A stretch of DNA of 64,000 nt from Gordonia jacobaea (GCF_001186365.1 NZ_LDTZ01000016.1:434001-498000), one strand, 5' to 3'. Counted from the first letter of the stretch, positions 10,907 to 20,060 are shown. Made by a program: numbers and translations. Notes: generated by a model not told the origin, from the sequence alone.

Positions 10907-12544
10907 TCAGACCGTGACGGCCCCGTTCTTGTTGGCCATGTAGGCGGCGATATGAGCTTCGCGTTCCTCGTCGCTCATTTCGTTCAGCGCAACATTCGGG
11001 CTGCCGAACGGAATGCCGCGCACATCGTCGAGCGTCCACATCTTCTTGGGATCGAGATCGAGATGCGGTTGCGGGATGAGCGTCTTGCCGTCGTCGCGGA
11101 CGTAGCCGAGATCCTTGATGATGTCGGCGAGATCCTTGCCGTGGTGCAGCGTCTCCCATTCACGGAAACCGGTGAGGCGCCCCATGTTCGGGGTCGGGCG
11201 ACCTTCGTACTCGGGACGGAATGCCACCTTGTCGGTCCATGCACAGGTCTCCGAGCAGTAGGTGCGCCACTGGCCGTCGACCTTGTCGGTCACCATGTCC
11301 TCGCGAATCAGGCACGGCACCATGCACGTCCAGCACCGGTGTGGGTACTCGTAGTCGACGTCCTCGAAGGCGATCGGCTTGTTCTTGCCGGGGTAGGCGA
11401 GGCGGTTGTAGTTCTCCCACCACTTGCCGAACTTGTTGTACCAACCGGGATACTTCTCCTCGAACCATTCGAAGTCGGTGTCGGTCATGGCGTCGATGCG
11501 CCAGTAGTTGACCGGCCAGCCGGTGGCGAAGAAGCGGGCGACCTCGTGCACGTAGTGCTTGTCGACGATGCGGTTCCACGCCTCCTCGACCAGGTCGTGC
11601 GGAATCGTCAGACCGTACTTCTCCAGTGGCAGAAGGTAACTGCGGTAGTAGTCGTCGTAGATCCAGCGGCGCCACATCTCGGCGTAGGACTCGCGGTCCT
11701 TGCGGCGGTCCTTGGTCCCGTACTCGATGAAGGTGCCGATCGCGGCGTCGACGACGCAGTGGTTGTTCCACCACGCGTAGCGCAGATCCCGTTCCAGCAG
11801 TGGACGATTGCGTTCGTCGGCCAGGGCCATCAACAGAATCGAGTAACCGTTGGAGATGTGGCGCGACTCGTCGGACTGCACCGAGTGGAACACCGTCGGC
11901 AACAGATAGTCGCCGTTGGCGGCCGCCTCGTCGGGCATGGCCACGAACAGGGTGTTGGTGAACGCGGTCTCGGCGACGACCGTCAGATAGATGTTTGCCG
12001 CGGTGATCGCGTCACCGGTGATGAAGCCCTCGCCGAACTGCCTGCCGATGGTGCCCGCGTAGTTGTTCGCGAATGCCTTCTCGGTGATGTCGAAGCCGGC
12101 CGGATCGATGTAGTTGTTCATGTACAGCTTCTTGAGGTTCATCTGGATCGTCGAATGACGAACCTCGTCGATCATCTGCACCGCGAGCCCGTTGTGGATC
12201 TCCGGGTTCGGGACGGCGTCGATTGCCATCGGCATCGCGCGTGCGGCAGAGATCTCAGGGAAGGGGATGATCGACAAGAACAGCTTCTGCCATTCGAGCC
12301 AACGTTCCTGGACCTGCCGGAACATGTTGCCGCGGATGGCGCCGTCCATGGCACCGTAGACGCGGTTGTCCTTCTCCTCCTCCATCGGGAAGTACGACCG
12401 CATGATCTGCTTGAGCGGATCCTTTTTGGGGGCCTTCTCGAACGTGTAATCGGTACCGAACCGAGTGGCGGGGGTGGCGAAGGTGGGCTCCCACGACAAC
12501 TCGGTGATCTTCGCATGGGCTTTGGTCAAGCTCTGCCTGCTCAA
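10907..12544 (-). CDS. mimA: Diiron monooxygenase hydroxylase large (alpha) subunit (propane/MimA type)
   Basis: 545 residues, catalytic subunit. The six diiron ligands are visible: E97 (F-P-E-I-S), E127 and H130 (D-E-V-R-H), E192 (A-E-T-A-F), E226 and H229 (D-E-S-R-H). A C-W-T-C and later C-S-E-T-C cluster near 405-430 is typical of the prmA/mimA branch. The start is TTG with a perfect AGGAGG six bases upstream. Length and operon content match propane 2-monooxygenase and MimA; acetone, phenol or other short substrates cannot be excluded from sequence. First gene of the nine-gene minus-strand cluster. Confidence 0.93.
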   Translation of the reverse strand: MSRQSLTKAHAKITELSWEPTFATPATRFGTDYTFEKAPKKDPLKQIMRSYFPMEEEKDNRVYGAMDGAIRGNMFRQVQERWLEWQKLFLSIIPFPEISAARAMPMAIDAVPNPEIHNGLAVQMIDEVRHSTIQMNLKKLYMNNYIDPAGFDITEKAFANNYAGTIGRQFGEGFITGDAITAANIYLTVVAETAFTNTLFVAMPDEAAANGDYLLPTVFHSVQSDESRHISNGYSILLMALADERNRPLLERDLRYAWWNNHCVVDAAIGTFIEYGTKDRRKDRESYAEMWRRWIYDDYYRSYLLPLEKYGLTIPHDLVEEAWNRIVDKHYVHEVARFFATGWPVNYWRIDAMTDTDFEWFEEKYPGWYNKFGKWWENYNRLAYPGKNKPIAFEDVDYEYPHRCWTCMVPCLIREDMVTDKVDGQWRTYCSETCAWTDKVAFRPEYEGRPTPNMGRLTGFREWETLHHGKDLADIIKDLGYVRDDGKTLIPQPHLDLDPKKMWTLDDVRGIPFGSPNVALNEMSDEEREAHIAAYMANKNGAVTV

Positions 12545-12612
12545 TGTGCGCCTCCTCGTATGGGCCGGCGCTGTGCCGACCTGGCTGGACTGGAGCGCTT
12601 TCGATACAACCG

Positions 12613-12628
12613 CGTGAGGTGCATCACA
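12613..12628. promoter_or_regulatory. CRP/GlxR-like site upstream of mimA
   Basis: CGTGA-N6-TCACA, nine of ten consensus bases of TGTGA-N6-TCACA, centred 76 nt upstream of the mimA TTG. Suggests cAMP-dependent (catabolite) control of the monooxygenase operon. Confidence 0.5.
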
Positions 12629-12630
12629 GC

Positions 12631-12647
12631 CGTCTCACTGTGAGACG
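12631..12647. promoter_or_regulatory. 17-bp perfect palindrome, candidate MimR operator
   Basis: CGTCTCAC-T-GTGAGACG, eight-base perfect arms around one base, centred 95 nt upstream of mimA and two bases from the CRP-like site. Upstream activator position fits the Fis-type regulator encoded at the end of the operon. Confidence 0.5.
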
Positions 12648-12760
12648 CGGCACATATTCACGATCGCGCAGCGGGCATGCGATGGGGGTGGGGTGGCTGC
12701 TGGCGGGCGTGGGGCGTGGCTCGGGTGTGGGCGGCGCGTCGTCGTCGAGCCGGGTTGTAA

Positions 12761-12822
12761 ATGTGTGTCGTGTCGAAGGATGTGGGTGCTGCAGCGCCCA
12801 CATCTTTACGTTCGACACACAT
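12761..12822. repeat. 62-bp palindromic element, copy 1
   Basis: Ends ATGTGTGTCG / CGACACACAT, inner arms GATGTGGGTGC / GCGCCCACATC around TGCA. Part of the tandem duplication. Confidence 0.9.
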
Positions 12823-12980
12823 CTAGCGCGGCGCGGGGTGGATGTGGGCGGAATTGGAACCGGGCGGTCTCGGCAGGTCGCGGGGCGTGGGCCGCTGCGG
12901 GCAGCGGGGCGGGCGCTCGGGGCGCGGGCGGCGGGTGCGCGGCCCGGGTGCGGGCGGTGCGTCGTCGAGCCGGGTTGAGG

Positions 12981-13042
12981 ATGTGTGTCGTATCGAAGGA
13001 TGTGGGTGCTGCAGCGCCCACATCTTTATGTTCGACACACAT
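12981..13042. repeat. 62-bp palindromic element, copy 2
   Basis: Differs from copy 1 at only two positions and has the same right flank CTAGCGCGG. Sixty-nine nt upstream of the next gene. Confidence 0.9.
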
Positions 13043-13110
13043 CTAGCGCGGCGCGGGGTGGATGTGGGCGGAATTGGAACCGGGCGGGCTCGGGGTGCGT
13101 CGGATATGTC

Positions 13111-14181
13111 ATGCACTCACCCTCCGCCGCGCGCAACTCCACTGCCCGTCATCCGGCTGCTTGTTATCCAGCGGACCGGTTCGGGCTCATTCATCGGAAC
13201 GCGGTGCTGGCCGCCGGGTACACCGACAACGACCTGCGGGCGTCGCTGCGTCGACGGGAGATCGAGCGTGTCCACCGCGGGGTGTTCGTCGTCTGCGGCG
13301 ATCGGACGCGGCTCGAACACCACCGTCTCGTCGCGCTCGCGTCCGTGCAAGCCGCGAAGGGTGAGGGCGCGGGGGATCGCGGCTCGGGTGAGTCGGAGGC
13401 CGCCGAGTCGGGCGCATCGGAATCGGAAGCGGGGGTGGAAGAGGCAGCTGAACCTCGCGCAGCGCTGAGTCACCAGAGTGCCGCGGCGGTGCATGGTCTC
13501 GAGATGCTCTCGCCGACGCTGACGCGCGTCCATTCGACGACGGTGGGTGGTGCGGGATTTCGAACCGCGACCCATCACCGCCATGTCGCGACGCTGTCTG
13601 ACGACGAGCTCGTCGAGGTTGACGGCGTGCTGGTCACTTCGATCGAACGAACGGCTGTCGACATCGCCTGCGGGGCAGCGACGTTCGCTCAAGCGCTCGC
13701 GGTTGTTGATTCGGCTCTGCGGCTCGGTGCCGATCGGGAGCTCATGACGAAGATGCTCACCGGCAAGCGTCGCGGAGTGGGCCTTGCGCGCCGAGCGTTG
13801 CACCACGCTGATGGGCGGTCGGAGAATCCGGGCGAGTCGTGGAGTAGGGCGCAGATGATCGAGGCGGGTTTGCCCGCCGCGCGGCTGCAGCACACGTTCC
13901 GCGACGTCGACGGCGAGCACGTGGCGCGTACTGATTTCGACTGGGGCGGGCGCCTCGTCGGAGAGTTCGACGGCAAGGTGAAGTACGGGAAGCTGCCCAA
14001 ACCGGGAGAGGACGCGACCGAGGTTGTGCTGCGCGAGAAGCGTCGGGAAGACGAGCTGCGCGCGATGGGCGTCATGGTCGTGCGCTGGACCTGGGACGAT
14101 CTCCGGGGTGGGAGGGTCGCGGCACTGATCCGACGCTGGCTCGTGAAGTTGGCGCTGATCGTCGAACCTGCCAGCGCATGA
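13111..14181 (+). CDS. AbiEi-antitoxin-like / DUF559-like protein
   Basis: 356 residues. The N-terminal part (A-G-Y-T-D-N-D-L-R-A-S-L-R-R-R-E-I-E-R-V-H in two pieces, then R-G-V-F-V) matches the AbiEi-type winged helix found in many actinobacterial proteins. Residues about 90-115 are a low-complexity E/A/S/G linker. The C-terminal part (V-G-E-F-D-G-K-V-K-Y, R-E-K-R-R-E-D-E-L-R and V-V-R-W-T-W) resembles the DUF559/Vsr-like endonuclease fold. ATG at 13111 is chosen; the frame is open further up only because it reads through the repeat. No partner toxin gene is adjacent, so it is more likely a stand-alone member than half of a toxin-antitoxin pair. Confidence 0.72.
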   Translation: MHSPSAARNSTARHPAACYPADRFGLIHRNAVLAAGYTDNDLRASLRRREIERVHRGVFVVCGDRTRLEHHRLVALASVQAAKGEGAGDRGSGESEAAESGASESEAGVEEAAEPRAALSHQSAAAVHGLEMLSPTLTRVHSTTVGGAGFRTATHHRHVATLSDDELVEVDGVLVTSIERTAVDIACGAATFAQALAVVDSALRLGADRELMTKMLTGKRRGVGLARRALHHADGRSENPGESWSRAQMIEAGLPAARLQHTFRDVDGEHVARTDFDWGGRLVGEFDGKVKYGKLPKPGEDATEVVLREKRREDELRAMGVMVVRWTWDDLRGGRVAALIRRWLVKLALIVEPASA

Positions 14182-14243
14182 ATGTGTGTCTTATCGCAGG
14201 ATGTGGGCGCTGCAGCACCCGCATCCTTCGATACGACACACAT
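14182..14243. repeat. 62-bp palindromic element, copy 3
   Basis: Begins on the first base after the TGA of the AbiEi-like gene and lies between convergent genes. Inner arms GATGTGGGCGC / GCACCCGCATC around TGCA; compensating changes keep the stem. Confidence 0.9.
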
Positions 14244-14281
14244 TTACGACGCCCCGCAGCGGTTCGATGCCCCAGGCGCGA

Positions 14282-15472
14282 TCAGGGCAGGGAGTCGTAC
14301 ACCGCCTGCTCGAACTGCTGCGACGCGGCGACGGCGGCAGGGTCGAAGAACGGTAGGAGCTGGGTGGCCCAGAGTCCGCCGATGCCCCTTCGGGCATCGA
14401 CCCAGAAGTAGAGGTTGGCCCGCCCGGCCCAGCCCATCGAGCCCGCGCTGCGTCCGGTCGGGGCCTGCGAATTGTTCGTCATCGCGACGAGATTCCACCC
14501 TTTGCCGACGCCGGGAAAGAAGTCGACATCGTTGGTTTTGCGAGGGTTGACGCCCGGGAGTGGTGTGATCTCGAGTGCTCCGAGCTGGTTGCGCATTGCG
14601 TCGCCGACGGTCTCCGGGCGCAGTAGTTGTTGCCCTGAGTCGGATCGGCCGCCGCGCAACCAGAATCGGATGAATTTGAGGAAGTCTCCGGCGGTGGAGT
14701 ACAGGCCCTGGCCGCCCATGTCGAGTTCGGGTTCGTCGGGCGAGGTCGGCGAGCGCAAGGCCTTGAGGTGGCCGTCCGCGGTGCGCACGTGCAGGTTCGC
14801 GCTTCGCTCGAGCATCTGCGGTCCGCGACGAAAAGTGGTGTCGCGCATGCCTAATGGTGTGAGTAGGCGTTCGGTCATGACGTCGCCGAGTCGGCGTCCG
14901 GTGGCGCCTTCGATGACCCTGCCCACCCAATCGAGGTTCGTCCCGTATTCCCACCGGGTTCCGGGATCGAACATCAGCGGTGCCTGCAGCGATGCCTGCG
15001 TCGCCGTCGCGACGTCGGGCAGGCCGAGGCCCGCGACTGCCCGCGCGCAGTCGGCGTCGAAGAAGTCGTAGGCGAATCCCGCTGTGTGAGTGAGCAATTG
15101 GCGGGTGGTCACAGGAGTACGTGGCGCGCGCACCACCGGTGTGTCTCCGTCGAACCCGGTGAGGGCGCCGATTTCGGAGAGGTCGGGTGCGTACTCCGAC
15201 GCGGGGGCGTCGAGGTCGAGGAGGGCGTCGTCGACGAGTTGCAGTGCCAGCGTTGCGGTCAGTGGTTTGGTCATGGAGAACAGGGCGAGAACGGCGTCCG
15301 TGGCCAGTGCCTCGTCGCGGCCCGCGGCCCGTGGACCTGCTGCTTTGAGGTAGATCGTGTCTTCGGCGGTGGTGACACCTGAGACGATGCCGGGTAGCGC
15401 GCCGTCCGCGGGCGCGGCGTCGATGATGTGGTCGAGTGCGGCGGTGTCGAGGTCTGCGGCGTCGACCTTCAT
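14282..15472 (-). CDS. Serine hydrolase of the beta-lactamase / EstB family
   Basis: 396 residues, class C beta-lactamase-like fold. Nucleophile motif S-M-T-K near residue 67, second motif Y-G-T-N (Y-x-N) near 178, G-W-A-G-R-A in the third region. No signal peptide, so probably cytosolic esterase or peptidase rather than a resistance enzyme. The ATG overlaps the TGA of the aminotransferase (ATGA), so the two are co-translated; the substrate is unknown. Confidence 0.85.
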   Translation of the reverse strand: MKVDAADLDTAALDHIIDAAPADGALPGIVSGVTTAEDTIYLKAAGPRAAGRDEALATDAVLALFSMTKPLTATLALQLVDDALLDLDAPASEYAPDLSEIGALTGFDGDTPVVRAPRTPVTTRQLLTHTAGFAYDFFDADCARAVAGLGLPDVATATQASLQAPLMFDPGTRWEYGTNLDWVGRVIEGATGRRLGDVMTERLLTPLGMRDTTFRRGPQMLERSANLHVRTADGHLKALRSPTSPDEPELDMGGQGLYSTAGDFLKFIRFWLRGGRSDSGQQLLRPETVGDAMRNQLGALEITPLPGVNPRKTNDVDFFPGVGKGWNLVAMTNNSQAPTGRSAGSMGWAGRANLYFWVDARRGIGGLWATQLLPFFDPAAVAASQQFEQAVYDSLP

Positions 15473-16668
15473 CGCGCCAGACTTTCGACGAATGAGGCGA
15501 GGCGTCGGAGACCTTCTGTGAGATCGGCTGTCGACGCCGCGTACGACAGTCGGACGTGATCATCGGCCGTTTCGACGCCGAAATCCTTTCCGGGAGTGAG
15601 TGCTACGTGTGCTTCGGTGAGCGCGCGCTCGCAGAACTCCCACGAGCCAAGCCCGGTGTCGGAGACGTCGATGTACACGTAGAACGCGCCGTCGGGGAAG
15701 ACCGGCACGCGCAAGCCCATCGCAGTGAGTGCGTCAAGCACGAGTTGTCGTCGAGCGACGAATTCGCGGCGTCGATCTTCGCATACCGCAAGGGATTCCG
15801 GAGTGAAGCAGCTCAGCGCCGCGAGTTGGGCGGGAGTGGGTGGACACACGTAGAAGTTCTGCGCGAGGCGCTCGACGACGTCGACCATGTCGGGTGGCAG
15901 GATGCACCAGCCGAGCCGCCACCCCGTCATGCCGAAGTACTTCGAAAAGCTGTTCACCACAACAACATCGGGGCCGACGGATGGGTCGGCGAGGACGCTG
16001 CGGGGCGGCCGGCCGTCGGGGCCGGGATCGGAGAGTCCGAGGTAGATCTCGTCGACGATGCTCCACCCGCCGCGCTCGGCGACGCGATGGCACAGTTCGA
16101 CGAGGTCGTCGTAGGGGAGCGACGTGCCGGTCGGGTTCGACGGCGACGCCACGATCACCCCGCGCGTGCTCTCCGACCAGGCGGCGTCGACGAGGTCGGG
16201 AGTGAGCTGGAATCGATCGGAGATGCCGGTCGGCACCAGGCTGACCTGCGCACCGAATGCCTGCGCGAACTGTCGGTTACACGGATACGACGGATCGCCG
16301 ATCAACACACCGTCGCCGGGATCGATCAGCGCCGCGCATGCGAGAAGCAACGCAGCCGACGCACCCGAGGTGACCGCGACCTGCTCCGCTGTCACGCCGT
16401 CGGCGCGGAAGTGGTGGCGATAGAAGTCGGCGATCGCCTCGCGTAGTTCGGGGAGGCCTAGTGCTCCCGTGTACGTCAGCGGACGGCCGTCGGAGACCTC
16501 GCGAGCCGCGGCGAGAAATGCTGGCGGAGCGCCGAAATCGGGTTCGCCGATATTCAACCGGATCACCGGGCTGCCCTGCGCCTCGACGGCGGCCGCTCTG
16601 CCCGCGAAGTCCATCGCGTAGAACGGTGCGACCTCTTGGGCGCGCTGCGAGATCTTCATTCGTCTCAT
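15469..16668 (-). CDS. PLP-dependent class I/II aminotransferase
   Basis: 399 residues, fold type I aminotransferase. N-P-T-G-T-S near 175, the aspartate in I-V-D-E-I-Y-L, and the PLP lysine in S-F-S-K-Y-F-G-M-T-G-W-R are present. Closest to the aspartate/broad-range aminotransferase group. Two starts three codons apart (16668, 16659) are equally possible. First gene of a two-gene unit with the serine hydrolase. Confidence 0.88.
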   Translation of the reverse strand: MRRMKISQRAQEVAPFYAMDFAGRAAAVEAQGSPVIRLNIGEPDFGAPPAFLAAAREVSDGRPLTYTGALGLPELREAIADFYRHHFRADGVTAEQVAVTSGASAALLLACAALIDPGDGVLIGDPSYPCNRQFAQAFGAQVSLVPTGISDRFQLTPDLVDAAWSESTRGVIVASPSNPTGTSLPYDDLVELCHRVAERGGWSIVDEIYLGLSDPGPDGRPPRSVLADPSVGPDVVVVNSFSKYFGMTGWRLGWCILPPDMVDVVERLAQNFYVCPPTPAQLAALSCFTPESLAVCEDRRREFVARRQLVLDALTAMGLRVPVFPDGAFYVYIDVSDTGLGSWEFCERALTEAHVALTPGKDFGVETADDHVRLSYAASTADLTEGLRRLASFVESLAR

Positions 16669-16710
16669 TGTGCGCGACGGCGCGCGCGGGATGTTTCGGG
16701 GTGGGGGAGT

Positions 16711-16882
16711 GATCTCGACTCGGGTGCTCGCTGCGCTCGCGCCCGCTCGATCAGCGGAAGGGGGCTCGGTTGGCGGGTGGGTGATCTCGACAAGCTCGAT
16801 CAGCGAGTAGGGGCTCGATCAGCGAGGAGGGACTCGGTCGGCGGGTGGATCTCGACAAGCTCGATCAGCGGGTGGGGCTCGG
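16711..16882. repeat. Cluster of the dispersed CTCGACAAGCTCGATCAGCG repeat
   Basis: Copies at about 16781-16806 and 16850-16872, with partial copies at 16711-16757 and 16811-16823, fill the 281-nt gap between the aminotransferase and the aldo-keto reductase. Sequence between copies is G-rich. No gene seen in the gap. Confidence 0.8.
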
Positions 16883-16949
16883 TCGGTGAATACGACGCTC
16901 CCGCTCGGCTGGTGGGCCGAGCGGGAGCGAAACCGGCGTGCGCCGCAGG

Positions 16950-17780
16950 TCAGGGCACGTAGTTGAAGGTGTCCGGATCGGGGCCGCGGCGCTTGTTCTT
17001 GTTGAGGCCGTCGATGGCTGCGACGTCGTCGCCGGACAGCTCGAAGTCGAAGAGGTCGAAGTTCTCCTCGACGCGCGAGCGGGTGACCGACTTGGGGAAG
17101 ATGATGTCGCCGCGCTGGATGTGCCACCGCAGGGTGACCTGGGCGGTCGACTTGCCCTTCTCCTCGGCGATCTTCTTCAGGACCGGATCGTCGAGGACGT
17201 CGCCCTGTGCGATCGGCGACCATGCCTCGGTCGCGATGCCGTGGTCGGCGTTGAACGCACGCAGATCGTCCTGCGTCAGATAGGGGTGCACCTCGATCTG
17301 ATTGACCGCGGGGACGATCTCGGTCTCGGCGAACAGCCGCTCGAGGTGGTGCTTCTGAAAATTCGACACTCCGATAGCCCGCGCCTTGCCGTCGGCGTAG
17401 ATCTTCTCGAGCGCCTTCCACGTTTCGACGAAATCTCCGACCTCCGGCAGCGGCCAGTGGATCAGAAACAGGTCGACGGCGTCGACGCCGAGGTCGGCGA
17501 GCGTCTGGTCGGTGGCCTTGAGCGCGTCGTCGTACGCGTGGAATCCGTTGTTGAGCTTGCTGGTGATGAACACCTGGTCGCGTGGGACGTCGGACCCGTT
17601 GACGCCCTCACCGACCTCCTTCTCGTTGCCGTACATCTCGGCCGTGTCGATGTGGCGGTATCCGACGTCCAGGGCAGTGCGCACTGCGTCGACCGTCTTC
17701 TCCGGCTCGATCTGGAACACGCCGAAACCGAGCTGCGGGATCTCGACGCCGTTGTTGAGAGTGATGAGTGGGACTGTCAT
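16950..17780 (-). CDS. Aldo/keto reductase (AKR5-like)
   Basis: 276 residues, NADPH-dependent carbonyl reductase. Catalytic tetrad visible: D and Y in H-I-D-T-A-E-M-Y-G-N-E, K in I-T-S-K-L, H in L-I-H-W-P. Cofactor-site V-S-N-F and late P-K-S-V-T-R are present. Length is normal. It resembles the 2,5-diketo-gluconate reductase/methylglyoxal reductase group; the true substrate is not known. Monocistronic as far as seen. Confidence 0.92.
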   Translation of the reverse strand: MTVPLITLNNGVEIPQLGFGVFQIEPEKTVDAVRTALDVGYRHIDTAEMYGNEKEVGEGVNGSDVPRDQVFITSKLNNGFHAYDDALKATDQTLADLGVDAVDLFLIHWPLPEVGDFVETWKALEKIYADGKARAIGVSNFQKHHLERLFAETEIVPAVNQIEVHPYLTQDDLRAFNADHGIATEAWSPIAQGDVLDDPVLKKIAEEKGKSTAQVTLRWHIQRGDIIFPKSVTRSRVEENFDLFDFELSGDDVAAIDGLNKNKRRGPDPDTFNYVP

Positions 17781-17908
17781 GGAACACCTTTCGCGTCTAC
17801 GGAACTAATGGGAAACACGATCGCCGGGGGATTCCGCGCACGCTCGGTCTGCATGCGCGGCGTCGTGGCCGAGGCCTACCCCTGGCGAGATAGATGGATC
17901 TGAAGGGG

Positions 17909-18943
17909 TCAGGGCAGCAACACGAACTTGCCGCGCGGATGCGACGACAAGATGTCGTCGAGCGCCTTGGCGGCTTGGTCCAACGGATACGTCCCGGCGA
18001 CATCTGTCACCAGAGCGCCCGATGCCGCGTCGGCGATCAGGCCGTCGATTGCGTTACTGCGGTTCTCTTTGCTCTGCGGCGTGGAACCGTCGATCAGCAC
18101 GATGCCGTCGTCGCCGCGCCCGAACGCCGCGATGCTGACGATGCGGTCGCGGTCGTCGACCAGAGCGAGCGACACGTCGACAGCCTCGTCGGTGCCGACC
18201 GTGTCGATGGCCACGGTGACCGGATTTTCTGCAGCCGCTTGCACACGCTCGAGAAGGCCGTCGCCGTACGCGACAGGGATGGCCCCGAGTTCGCGCAGAT
18301 GGTCGTGATTGGCGGGCGCGGCGGTGGCGATGACGGTTGCCCCGATCTTGCCTGCCAACTGCACCGCGATCACGCCGACGGCTCCGGCGCCGCCGTGGAT
18401 GAGCACGGTGTCGTCGGCCTGCACGCCTGCGGTGGCAATCGCGTCGGCTGCGGTGACACCTGCCAGCAGGAGACTTGCCGCATGTTCGTCGTCGAGTCCT
18501 GCCGGTTTGATGTGGACCGACTTCTCGTTGACGACGACGTGGTCGGCGTAGGCGCCGGAGATCGGGTACGCGACGACCTCGTCGCCGACCGCGAAGCTGG
18601 GTGTCTGACCGTCGAGTGGATCGCCGACCGCACGGACGACACCTGCGAGTTCGTTGCCGATGGGGATGGGAAGTTTCGATTCGTCGGTGCCCATCACTCC
18701 GCGCACCGTCTTGGCGTCGGCGGGATTGACGCCGATCGCCGTGACATCGATGACGACTTGTCCCGGGTCGGGGAGTGGCAATTCGGCCTTCACGATCTCG
18801 ACGACCGTCGACGGTTCGCCGTACTCGTTGGCCACGGCCTGCCGCGCGGTGACGGCGGCCGACTCGATGTCGAGGGTGTTCTCGTTGGTCGGTGTCTTCG
18901 CTGAGTCAGTAGTCGATGAGTCTGAGTTCGTTGAATCGGCCAT
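17909..18943 (-). CDS. Zinc-less quinone oxidoreductase / NADP-dependent MDR
   Basis: 344 residues with a 30-residue polar N-terminal tail, then a medium-chain reductase of the quinone oxidoreductase class. N-P-A-D-A-K-T, the NADP loop G-G-A-G-A-V-G-V-I-A-V-Q-L-A and the C-terminal P-L-D-Q-A-A-K-A are typical; zinc-ligand cysteines are absent. ATG at 18943 with weak GAAGCAG is preferred to a TTG seven codons upstream. Stands alone between the aldo-keto reductase and the Nudix gene. Confidence 0.85.
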   Translation of the reverse strand: MADSTNSDSSTTDSAKTPTNENTLDIESAAVTARQAVANEYGEPSTVVEIVKAELPLPDPGQVVIDVTAIGVNPADAKTVRGVMGTDESKLPIPIGNELAGVVRAVGDPLDGQTPSFAVGDEVVAYPISGAYADHVVVNEKSVHIKPAGLDDEHAASLLLAGVTAADAIATAGVQADDTVLIHGGAGAVGVIAVQLAGKIGATVIATAAPANHDHLRELGAIPVAYGDGLLERVQAAAENPVTVAIDTVGTDEAVDVSLALVDDRDRIVSIAAFGRGDDGIVLIDGSTPQSKENRSNAIDGLIADAASGALVTDVAGTYPLDQAAKALDDILSSHPRGKFVLLP

Positions 18944-19126
18944 AACTGCTTCAAGGCGCAGCAACCGTGGCGCTATTCCGATCCGAAGGTCACCGTCCGG
19001 TGTCGATCACGAGCAGTCGGACAACGCCGCATCACAAACGCATCGCGTCGGGGCCGATGCGCGTGATCGACCTCACGCGTGAGTCGGCGGCCGACTCGGC
19101 GATCTCGCGATGTCGGCGGAGTTGAC

Positions 19127-19600
19127 TCAGCGCCGAAACCACGTCTCCGCGGTGTCTGCTAGCGCCTTCTCGATGCGCAGCTTCGATGTCTCGGACAGGT
19201 TCGCGGGCAACGAATCTGGCGCGAACCACGCGACGTCGGTGTTCTCGTCGTCGGCTGCGCGTGGCGTGCCTGCGAGGTGGCGGACCAGGAAACACACGTC
19301 GAGGTATTGCGTCTGATCGCCATTGGGGTAGGTGACCATCGGAGTGACGTCGATACTGGTCAATCGAACTACCTCCGCGTCGACGGCGGTTTCCTCGGCG
19401 ATCTCCCGGATGATCGCGCGCGCGGGCTCTTCTCCCGGTTCGAGCACGCCGGACACGACCGCCCATTCGCCGGTATCGGCGCGCTGAGTGAGCAGAATCC
19501 GCCCGTGATCGTCACGGACCACTCCACTCACACCGGAGAGCCACAGCGGCATATGCCCGACGTGGGAGCGCAGTTCGGTGATGAATCCGGGAATCGGCAT
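19127..19600 (-). CDS. Nudix hydrolase
   Basis: 157 residues. The Nudix box runs from G-V-L-E-P-G-E-E near residue 51 to R-E-I-A-E-E-T-A; the usual glycine after E-E is threonine. Hydrolyses a nucleoside diphosphate linked to another group; the substrate is not predictable. Divergently placed from the small membrane protein at 19731. Confidence 0.9.
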   Translation of the reverse strand: MPIPGFITELRSHVGHMPLWLSGVSGVVRDDHGRILLTQRADTGEWAVVSGVLEPGEEPARAIIREIAEETAVDAEVVRLTSIDVTPMVTYPNGDQTQYLDVCFLVRHLAGTPRAADDENTDVAWFAPDSLPANLSETSKLRIEKALADTAETWFRR

Positions 19601-19730
19601 GAGGCCATTTTGCCGTGGCCGGCCGAGTCGTGCCGTCGCACATCCGGTCTCGTGGTGCCGTGGCAGGATCGGCTATGACCGATCGGGGTCGAGTGTGCAG
19701 GCAGAAACATGCAGGCGAAAGGTGCGATCG

Positions 19731-20060
19731 ATGCGTGGTAAGGGTGTCTTCGCGGTGCTGGTGGGCATCGGACTGGTCGGCGTTGTGTGGGCGATCGTCG
19801 ACGTCGTCGATCGTGGCTGGTCGAGCGGCCCGGGTAGCACCTGGGTGTGCGCCGCGCTCGGGTTGGTGCTGGTCGTGTTCGCGTTGTATCGGGAATTCGG
19901 CGGGTCGCCGCTGGTCACCGTCGACAACGAGAACATCGCCGAGGAGTACGAGGCGCAGAAGCGCGCCGACGGCGTGGAGGCCAACTGGGTCGTGAAGCCC
20001 GGCTATGCGGACGCGCAGACCGACGCGGCCCTCGGTCGCGACGAGCCGGAGAAGAAGTAG
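19731..20060 (+). CDS. Small two-helix membrane protein
   Basis: 109 residues. Two hydrophobic segments (about 5-25 and 37-55) separated by a short loop, then a charged cytosolic tail (E-E-Y-E-A-Q-K-R-A). ATG with GAAAGG nine bases upstream. Conserved type in related actinobacteria as far as I recall, function unknown. Confidence 0.75.
   Translation: MRGKGVFAVLVGIGLVGVVWAIVDVVDRGWSSGPGSTWVCAALGLVLVVFALYREFGGSPLVTVDNENIAEEYEAQKRADGVEANWVVKPGYADAQTDAALGRDEPEKK

Larger units (their letters stand above)
12722..13093. repeat. Tandem duplication of about 150 bp (two copies, 220-bp period)
   Basis: 12722-12873 and 12944-13093 are near-identical, including the 62-bp palindromic element and the flanks CGTCGTCGAGCCGGGTTG on the left and CTAGCGCGGCGCGGGGTGG on the right. 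The 70 nt between is GC-rich filler. Confidence 0.85.
12545..13110. other. 566-nt gene-free region upstream of mimA
   Basis: Holds the presumed mim promoter region (CRP-like site and 17-bp palindrome), then a tandem duplication of about 150 bp, each copy carrying one 62-bp palindromic element. No convincing coding region; open frames here arise from the stop-free GC-rich repeat. Confidence 0.8.

Noticed and set aside
12545..12760. Sigma-54 promoter for mimA
   Set aside because: No GG-N10-GC element at suitable spacing was found, and the regulator lacks the GAFTGA loop.
12981..13042. Short peptides starting M-C-V or M-S-Y encoded in the palindromic elements
   Set aside because: The element is stop-free in several frames on both strands; length 62 is not a multiple of three and no ribosome binding site precedes it. 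These are annotation artefacts.
13111..14181. Toxin-antitoxin pair
   Set aside because: The antitoxin-like winged helix is fused to a nuclease-like part and no nucleotidyltransferase (AbiEii) gene is adjacent.
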